A stretch of DNA of 19,526 nt. Source: Myxococcales bacterium (GTDB taxonomy: Bacteria > Myxococcota_A > Polyangia > Polyangiales > Polyangiaceae). The stretch is taken from the NCBI GenBank assembly GCA_025362165.1, contig JANYHY010000749.1, positions 1 to 19,526 of the forward strand. Reading direction: 5' to 3'. Under the pieces are notes generated by a model. It was given only the letters and a program-made list of their open reading frames with translations, was not told where the DNA came from and searched no databases. Shown here one piece after another: positions 15,013-19,526 of this stretch. Position 1 is the stretch's first letter. Each line of letters starts with the position of its first letter. The position numbers were made by a program, and so were the translations under genes.

Positions 15013-16167
15013 ATGTCGACGGTGAAGAAATCAGTCGAGCTCTTCTTCCAGGAGGGCAACAGCGACAAGCTGTATCATGCACGCATCATCGAGATCTCTG
15101 CCGGCAAACACGACGTCCTCGTCTCTTGGGGGCGTCGTGGTGCTTCGCTGAACCAAGGGAAAAAGGCCGTCGGCGTCTCTCTTGAGGCCGCCGAGAAGAC
15201 GTTCGCCAAGCTCGTGCGCGAAAAGACAGGCAAGGGCTATCAAGCGATCACGGCGGCGGTTCAGCCCGCGGAGGTCGCGCCTCCCGAGGGTCAAGGTTCA
15301 GGCAGCAAGGTCACTGGTAAACGCGCGAAGGTGGGCCGCGTCGCGCAGCTCCTCAACGCGATCGAAGAGGACGAGCTTCACCGTTTCCTCGGTGACGACG
15401 AGATGATCGCGCAGCAGAAGCTCGACGGCGTGCGCGTTCTGGTCCACGTGCACGAGGAGATCTTCGCCACCAACCGCTCGGGACAAATCACCGCCGCCGG
15501 CAAGGACTTGCTGGAGTCCTTCGAGCACTTGCCGCGCGGGACGGTCGTGGACGGCGAGATCATTGCGCACGAAGGCGGGCCCACCTATTGGCTCTTCGAT
15601 CTACTCAGCATCGGCGATGAGGACATCACCTCGCGCGGCTACGAACACCGCTGGGGGAGGTTGGAAGAAGAGATCGAGCCCGGGCTCGTCGGCAACGTCG
15701 CTGTGCTGCCAATCGTCCGCGGCAAGAAGCAGAAGACCAAGCTCTACGAGTCGCTCATGGGTGCGCAGGCGGAGGGCATCGTCTTCAAGCACAAGAACGC
15801 GCCTTACGTGCCTGGACGACCGTCATCGGGCGGGTCGCAGCTCAAACACAAATTCATCAAGAGCGCGGACGTCGTCATCGTGGAGAACGCGGGCAACGCC
15901 TATCGCATGGTCGTGCAAGACGGAAAGAAGACGTTCGACGTGGGCAAGGTGTTCGCGGGGACCACCAATGAGTCGCGCAAGGAGCTCGACACCCGACTCG
16001 CCCGCGGAGAGCGCCCGGTCGCCGAGGTGAAGTACCTCTACGCGACCGATGACGAACAGCTGTTCCAGCCGGTGTTCGTGCGCATCCGTGACGACAAGGA
16101 CGGCAAGCTCTGCGCGCGAGCGCAGCTCAGCAAGACCAACCGCGCGGTGCTTTCTCGCGTCACTTGA
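15013..16167 (+). CDS. WGR-domain / ATP-dependent DNA (polynucleotide) ligase fusion
   Basis: This 384-residue protein has an N-terminal WGR domain (residues 1-80, VSWGRRG at 38-43), a nucleic-acid-binding module known from PARPs. A Lys/Gly-rich linker (85-107) is followed by a covalent nucleotidyltransferase ligase core. Motif I is KLDGVR with adenylated Lys 136, motif III VDGEI (179-183), IIIa YWLFDLL, IV EGIVFK (254-259) and V LKHKFIK (277-283). The C-terminal OB domain has a motif VI-like RIRDDK (357-362). The set of motifs predicts AMP transfer from ATP and strand joining. The substrate (nicked DNA rather than RNA) is inferred from the WGR domain and ligase similarity. No Ku, LigD nuclease or primase gene is adjacent. 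The ATG at 15013 starts exactly at the WGR domain. Confidence 0.9.
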   Translation: MSTVKKSVELFFQEGNSDKLYHARIIEISAGKHDVLVSWGRRGASLNQGKKAVGVSLEAAEKTFAKLVREKTGKGYQAITAAVQPAEVAPPEGQGSGSKVTGKRAKVGRVAQLLNAIEEDELHRFLGDDEMIAQQKLDGVRVLVHVHEEIFATNRSGQITAAGKDLLESFEHLPRGTVVDGEIIAHEGGPTYWLFDLLSIGDEDITSRGYEHRWGRLEEEIEPGLVGNVAVLPIVRGKKQKTKLYESLMGAQAEGIVFKHKNAPYVPGRPSSGGSQLKHKFIKSADVVIVENAGNAYRMVVQDGKKTFDVGKVFAGTTNESRKELDTRLARGERPVAEVKYLYATDDEQLFQPVFVRIRDDKDGKLCARAQLSKTNRAVLSRVT

Positions 16168-16171
16168 CTCG

Positions 16172-16288
16172 TCAAGTATCGACCTGGGCGAGCCCAAGAC
16201 GCTGTAAAACAGGCCTGATCGTGAGACCGTGGAGCACGAGCGAAGCGAGCACCAACAGGATCGTGAGCAACGACGTCGCGGGAGTATC
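16172..16288 (-). pseudogene. Remnant of a Na+/H+ antiporter (CPA1-like) C terminus
   Basis: Read on the minus strand, the gap between the ligase and the kinase holds about 38 open codons ending in TGA (16174-16172). The product contains a hydrophobic helix (LLTILLVLASLVLHG) followed by LTIRPVLQRLGLA. The pattern 'helix-GLT..P.L..LGL' is the last membrane helix and tail of CPA1 sodium/proton antiporters. The frame is closed upstream by TAG at 16291-16289, no start codon or earlier part of the gene is present, and a kinase promoter-like hexamer begins at the break. It is therefore best read as a degraded gene end left after a deletion. The alternative is chance similarity in a short hydrophobic frame. 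Confidence 0.45.
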
Positions 16289-16290
16289 CT
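16285..16290 (+). promoter_or_regulatory. -10-like hexamer TATCCT for the kinase gene
   Basis: TATCCT ends 6 nt before the GTG start at 16297, the same spacing as TATACT before the gene at 11967. A leaderless transcript is implied. No -35 element is evident. Confidence 0.35.
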
Positions 16291-16296
16291 AGTCGC

Positions 16297-17049
16297 GTGC
16301 TGCGCCCCATGCCGAGCGGCTATGTGCTGGTGAGTCGAATCACGGACGTCGTCTTCGAGGTGCGGCGCGGCGAAGAGCTGCTCGTGTTGAAGAGCCTGTC
16401 GTCTCGCATGCTGGAGGAGCCGCGCGCGGTCGAGGCGTTCGATCGCGAGCGCCGTGTCTTGCAAGCGCTCGCGGGTCGGGGCGCGCCGAGGCTGCTAGAA
16501 GCAGGCGTGGACGGCAGCGGGCCGTTCCTGGTGATGGAGCGACTCCCAATGCCGCGCCTCGCAACGGGGTGCAGCGAGCCCGTCGCGGCGCTCGTCTTTC
16601 ACGCGCTCGCAGCCGTTCATGACGCGTCGGACGAGCGCGGTCCGCTCCTAGTGGTCCACGGCGATCTCTCACCCGCGAACATCCTGGCAGACGAGTCACG
16701 CGCGAGCCTGATCGACTTCGGCCTCGCGACCTTTCGAGATCTGCCGCCCGTGCCGTCACCGACTTTCTCGGGGACGTTCCGCTACACCGCGCCCGAGCAA
16801 GCGCGCGGAGAGCCGTTCGATCAGAGCGCTGACGTCTTCTCGCTCGCGCTCTCTTTGCTGCATGCGCTCTCGGGGGTCGAGCGAGACGCCGTCACGCAAG
16901 CGGCCTTGTTGATGGTCGCCGCAGACGCGCCAGCAGACCTCCTCGCTCGCGCGACACCGCTTATTTCTAAGTCGATTTGCGATCGGCTCGCGCCGTGCCT
17001 CGCGATGAATCCGCGCGCTCGCCCCTCGGCGAGAGACGTCTTTCCGTGA
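16297..17049 (+). CDS. Small soluble Ser/Thr protein kinase (Hanks-type, degenerate P-loop)
   Basis: This 250-residue, single-domain kinase has no membrane helix or sensor domain. Visible elements are VLK (Lys 32, ATP-binding), Glu 51 in the C-helix (DRERRVLQAL), the catalytic loop VHGDLSPANIL (Asp 123, Asn 128), DFG (140-142), APEQ (165-168) and SADVFSLALSLLHAL for helix F. Catalytic Lys, Asp, Asn and DFG are all present, so activity is plausible. The Gly-rich loop is not recognisable (YVLVSRITDVVFEV), and HRD is replaced by HGD, as in aminoglycoside/choline-kinase-like folds. The family usually has a longer C-terminal lobe; this one ends after RPSARDVF, near the normal domain end. The GTG at 16297 fits a leaderless start; ATG 16309 is the alternative. 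The trans-sulfuration enzyme gene lies 14 nt downstream. Confidence 0.85.
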   Translation: MLRPMPSGYVLVSRITDVVFEVRRGEELLVLKSLSSRMLEEPRAVEAFDRERRVLQALAGRGAPRLLEAGVDGSGPFLVMERLPMPRLATGCSEPVAALVFHALAAVHDASDERGPLLVVHGDLSPANILADESRASLIDFGLATFRDLPPVPSPTFSGTFRYTAPEQARGEPFDQSADVFSLALSLLHALSGVERDAVTQAALLMVAADAPADLLARATPLISKSICDRLAPCLAMNPRARPSARDVFP

Positions 17050-17063
17050 TAATCGAGTCCACC

Positions 17064-18236
17064 ATGGCTCACGACAACAAGCTCGGCATCGACACGCTCG
17101 CCATTCATGCAGGACAGTCTCCAGACCCAGTGAGCGGCGCGGTGATGACGCCTGTCGTGATGAGCTCCACGTTCGCGCAGGACGGACCGGGAGTGCACAA
17201 GGGTTGGGACTACGGACGCGCGGGCAACCCGACACGCGACGCGCTCGAAGGTTGTCTCGCAGCGCTCGAGGGCGCCAAGCACGCCATCGCGTTCGGCTCG
17301 GGATGCGGCGCGACGACGAGCGTGCTGCTCTCGCTCAAGAGCGGCGATCACGTGCTCGTCGGAGACGACGTGTACGGCGGCACGTTCCGCATCTTCGACA
17401 AAGTGCTCAAGGACTTTGGCATCTCCGCGACGTTCATCGACATGACTGATCCGATCAAAGTGCGCGAGGCGATCCGCAAAGACACGCGCATGATCTGGCT
17501 GGAAACGCCGTCGAATCCGATGTTGAAGCTCTTCGACATCGCCGCCATCGCCGAGATCGCGAACAAGGCCAACGTCAGCCTCGCGGTGGACAACACGTTC
17601 GCCACGCCGGTGCTTCAACGTCCGCTCGAGCTCGGCGCGACGATGGTCGTTCACTCGATGACGAAGTACTTGAACGGTCACTCGGATGTGGTGGCGGGCT
17701 GCGTGATGACCAGCGATGACGCGCTCGGCGAGAAGCTCCATTTTCTCCAGAAGGCGGTCGGCGCGGTGCCGGGTCCTTTCGATTGCTACATGGTGCTGCG
17801 CGGGCTCAAGACGCTCGGCGTACGAGTTCGCCAACACGTGCATAATGCACGCATTCTGTCCGAGTTCTTGGCCGGTCACGAGCAAGTCGCGCGCGTGATC
17901 TACCCCGGACTGAAATCGCACCCACAGCACGCGCTCGCAGGCCGACAAATGAAAGGGCCGGGCGGGATGATCACGTTCGACCTGAAAGGAGGCCTGCCCG
18001 CGAGCACAGCGTTCCTCAAGGCGCTTCGGATCTTCGTGTGCGCCGAGAGCTTGGGCGGCGTCGAGTCGCTCGCGGAGTTACCCGCGGTCATGACACACGC
18101 GAGCCTCACACCCGAGGCGCGCCGCGATCTCGGGATCGGGGACGGCCTCATTCGCTTGTCCGTGGGCATCGAGGACGTGGCTGATTTACGCTCCGATCTC
18201 GAAGCGGCGTTCGTAGCCGCGAGGGCCGCTCGGTGA
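17064..18236 (+). CDS. PLP-dependent trans-sulfuration enzyme, cystathionine gamma-lyase type
   Basis: This 390-residue cytosolic enzyme belongs to the Cys/Met metabolism PLP family. Landmarks are YGRAGNPTR (50-58, phosphate and substrate contacts), DDVYGGT with Tyr 104 stacking on PLP, WLETPSNP, AVDNTF with Asp 176 to the PLP nitrogen, SMTKYLNGH with the PLP Schiff-base Lys 201, and LRGLKTLGVR. The C terminus ESLGGVESLAELPAVMTHAS...RLSVGIED closely resembles eukaryotic cystathionine gamma-lyase, as does AVPGPFDCYMVLRGLKTL. It likely cleaves cystathionine to cysteine, 2-oxobutyrate and ammonia, with possible H2S release. Cystathionine gamma-synthase (MetB) or methionine gamma-lyase cannot be excluded from sequence alone. 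The ATG at 17064 matches the family N terminus. GATAAT at 17048-17053 is a possible -10; co-transcription with the kinase is also possible. Confidence 0.9.
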   Translation: MAHDNKLGIDTLAIHAGQSPDPVSGAVMTPVVMSSTFAQDGPGVHKGWDYGRAGNPTRDALEGCLAALEGAKHAIAFGSGCGATTSVLLSLKSGDHVLVGDDVYGGTFRIFDKVLKDFGISATFIDMTDPIKVREAIRKDTRMIWLETPSNPMLKLFDIAAIAEIANKANVSLAVDNTFATPVLQRPLELGATMVVHSMTKYLNGHSDVVAGCVMTSDDALGEKLHFLQKAVGAVPGPFDCYMVLRGLKTLGVRVRQHVHNARILSEFLAGHEQVARVIYPGLKSHPQHALAGRQMKGPGGMITFDLKGGLPASTAFLKALRIFVCAESLGGVESLAELPAVMTHASLTPEARRDLGIGDGLIRLSVGIEDVADLRSDLEAAFVAARAAR

Positions 18237-18290
18237 AAGTTTCGCTCGGGAGCTATTCACGCGCTAAGCTCCGATGGCTTGAATTTGATG

Positions 18291-18337
18291 CCGCCTTCGG
18301 CGGACAACAACGCTAGGTGGTGTGCCGTTGGCACGCC
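18291..18337 (+). promoter_or_regulatory. Two hairpins in the leader before the 18364 lipoprotein
   Basis: The 127-nt gap 18237-18363 holds CCGCC-TTC-GGCGG (18291-18303) and GGTGTGCC-GTT-GGCACGCC (18319-18337). Neither is followed by a T-run, so they are not obvious intrinsic terminators. They could be leader-RNA structures or end the upstream transcript with Rho. A strong ribosome site, GAGGAGG (18352-18358), follows. Confidence 0.4.
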
Positions 18338-18363
18338 GCAGTTGACGTACTGAGGAGGCGCAG

Positions 18364-18990
18364 ATGGTTCGCAAGATCGGTCGTTTGGTGGGTGTGTCTC
18401 TGTTTGGCGCGAGTGTCTTCGCGGTCGCTTGCTCGGACACCACGCCCCCTGCTCCACGTGCAGCCATCAACACACAGATTGGACCGGGCACGCAATCGCC
18501 CGCGATCGACTGCCAGCTCAACACGCAGCCCGTCATCATCATGGGCGATCCCGAGAACGCCCAGTCGGTCGACAACGGCGCGTTCGGCGTCGACGGCGTG
18601 GACTGCACCGTCGCGCAGAGCGGCACCAAGTACGTGGTGACCACGCACTTGTCCGTCAAGAGCAAGGGCAGCGTCACGATCCAGGGCAATTTCCAGCCGC
18701 TGGACAAGACCAAGCCTGCACCACAACAGGCAAACACTGACCCCATCACGGTCGTTTGGGTCTTGGCGGACACGGGCACGTTCCGCGAGACGGACTGCAC
18801 CGCCTGGTACACCACGGACTTCGTCAGCCCCAACACCAACACGACGCTCCAGCCGTTCATGGGCGTCGCGACCGGTCGCATCTGGGCGACGGTGTTCTGC
18901 CCGCGCGCCACGTTCGTCGGCGATCAAACGATCCACAAGGCGTGCGCGGCGGTCGGCGAGTTCAAGCTCGAGAACTGCGCGACTCAGTAA
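18364..18990 (+). CDS. Secreted lipoprotein of unknown function
   Basis: This 208-residue protein has a basic n-region (MVRKIGR), a hydrophobic core and the lipobox AVAC (Cys 23) followed by SDTTPPAP, a flexible tether. The mature domain is beta-rich and threonine/asparagine-rich, with five further Cys (DCQLN, VDCTVAQ, TDCTAWY, VFCPRA, KACAAV) plus one near the end (ENCATQ). These six could form three disulfides. Segments such as YVVTTHLSVKSKGSVTIQGNF and TVVWVLADTGTFRETDCTAW show alternating beta-strand character. I do not recognise a named family. The ATG at 18364 is well supported by GAGGAGG 5 nt upstream. The stop (TAA, 18988-18990) directly abuts the stop of the convergent oxygenase gene. 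Confidence 0.8.
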   Translation: MVRKIGRLVGVSLFGASVFAVACSDTTPPAPRAAINTQIGPGTQSPAIDCQLNTQPVIIMGDPENAQSVDNGAFGVDGVDCTVAQSGTKYVVTTHLSVKSKGSVTIQGNFQPLDKTKPAPQQANTDPITVVWVLADTGTFRETDCTAWYTTDFVSPNTNTTLQPFMGVATGRIWATVFCPRATFVGDQTIHKACAAVGEFKLENCATQ

Positions 18991-19526
18991 TCAGTAAAAC
19001 TGAGTCACCCACTTTCGATAGAGGGCAATCGGTCCGTCTTCGATCGTGAGCGCGGGCTTGTCGAAGTAGGTCTTGTTCTCCCAAATCGGGATGTCTTGAT
19101 TGACGTCTTGCGTGAAGCCTTGCCAGAGCATCTCGAGCATGTGCGCGGTCGCGCTGTCGTCTGGGAGCTTCTTCACGCACGCGGCGAGGCGCAGCTCGCA
19201 CGTGTCATCGTCGACCGGCGTGGCGAGCACGATTTGACGCGATGAGATCCCGAACGTCTTCACCTCGACATTCACGATGGAGCAGCCGAGGCCCCACACG
19301 TCGATGTCGAAGATGAAGCTCACGTCGCCATCCATGCCGACCGACGCGAGCGAGCGCGTGGCGCCGAGAGCGATGGTGAGGTGCGGCCCGTTCGTCTTCG
19401 CTTCCTTGACCACGGCGACGTTCTGATATCCGTGCACTTGAGAGAAGTGCGCCAGGTCCACGCTGTTTTCAGCTGTCTCCTGCACGTGCGTCTTCAAGGT
19501 GAGCGAGCTCAAGACAGCCACGCTCA
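18991..19526 (-). CDS. Rieske non-heme iron oxygenase, catalytic domain (partial, N terminus off window)
   Basis: The visible 178 or so codons are the C-terminal catalytic part of a Rieske oxygenase alpha subunit. The segment HVQETAENSVDLAHFSQVHG carries the mononuclear iron motif (N..D..H....H), and the end PIWENKTYFDKPALTIEDGPIALYRKWVTQFY matches the KshA/cholesterol-7-desaturase (DAF-36/Neverland)-like group. The Rieske CxH...CxxH cluster lies beyond the right edge, and the frame is open to base 19526. A GTG at 19521 is probably internal. The enzyme would hydroxylate or desaturate a hydrophobic, possibly steroid-type, substrate with an electron-donating reductase; the steroid assignment is inferred from motif similarity. 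The stop at 18991-18993 immediately follows the stop of the convergent lipoprotein gene. Confidence 0.88.
   Translation of the reverse strand, partial: SVAVLSSLTLKTHVQETAENSVDLAHFSQVHGYQNVAVVKEAKTNGPHLTIALGATRSLASVGMDGDVSFIFDIDVWGLGCSIVNVEVKTFGISSRQIVLATPVDDDTCELRLAACVKKLPDDSATAHMLEMLWQGFTQDVNQDIPIWENKTYFDKPALTIEDGPIALYRKWVTQFY

Noticed and set aside
16235..16252. Perfect 18-nt mirror repeat CACGAGCGAAGCGAGCAC
   Set aside because: It is a mirror repeat, not a palindrome, so it forms no hairpin or dyad operator. It lies within the antiporter relic frame and is likely to be chance in GC-rich DNA.
17050..17063. SAM or other riboswitch upstream of the trans-sulfuration gene
   Set aside because: Only 14 nt separate it from the kinase stop, far too little for a riboswitch, and no SAM-type structure lies inside the kinase end as far as can be seen.
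18291..18303. Intrinsic terminator after the trans-sulfuration gene
   Set aside because: The hairpin CCGCC-TTC-GGCGG is real but is followed by ACAACAA, not a T-run, so it is listed only as a leader hairpin.

Overview
The window looks like a GC-rich chromosomal segment from a myxobacterium-type bacterium (Myxococcota, probably Polyangia). This is inferred from gene content and style: many lipoproteins, a cysteine-rich Stig1-like lipoprotein, an Asp-box lipoprotein, a TonB-domain/TonB-dependent-receptor fusion, a cytosolic Hanks-type kinase and GTG starts. There is no rRNA or marker gene, so the taxon is not proven. No insertion sequence, phage, CRISPR array or complete mobile element was seen.

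Layout. 1-248 is non-coding, with a run of hairpins and an 11-bp direct repeat, followed by tRNA-His (GTG anticodon, 249-324). 385-2068 is a short plus-strand run: a four-helix membrane protein, a LEA14/WHy-type lipoprotein and a TPR protein. 2072-4794 is a minus-strand pair: a cyclic-nucleotide-binding/DUF1003 membrane protein overlapping a Kup potassium transporter. The Kup start appears to be a CTG that overlaps the upstream stop codon. 4911-6745 holds two tandem DUF4337 paralogues, closed by a clear intrinsic terminator (6751-6790).

6865-11919 is a tightly packed cluster. It begins with an 870-residue TonB-dependent receptor carrying a TonB C-terminal domain at its own N terminus. Two unrecognised lipoproteins follow, each overlapping the gene before it, then a lipoprotein with 20 cysteines after the lipidation site. 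This is the best candidate for an undescribed system: a self-contained outer-membrane uptake or surface-binding module. Its substrate cannot be read from the sequence.

11967-15005 is a large Asp-box (BNR-like) lipoprotein. 15013-16167 is a WGR-domain/ATP-dependent polynucleotide ligase fusion. 16172-16288 (minus) is a probable remnant of the C terminus of a Na+/H+ antiporter. 16297-17049 is a small soluble Ser/Thr kinase, and 17064-18236 is a PLP-dependent trans-sulfuration enzyme resembling eukaryotic cystathionine gamma-lyase. 18364-18990 is a lipoprotein. It converges with no gap on a Rieske-type oxygenase (18991 to the right edge, minus) whose N terminus lies outside the window.

A recurring detail is that several genes carry a -10-like hexamer 6-7 nt before the proposed start codon and no convincing Shine-Dalgarno, which suggests leaderless transcripts. 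Genes inside operons are instead joined by 1-4 nt overlaps (TGATG, GTGA, CTGA).
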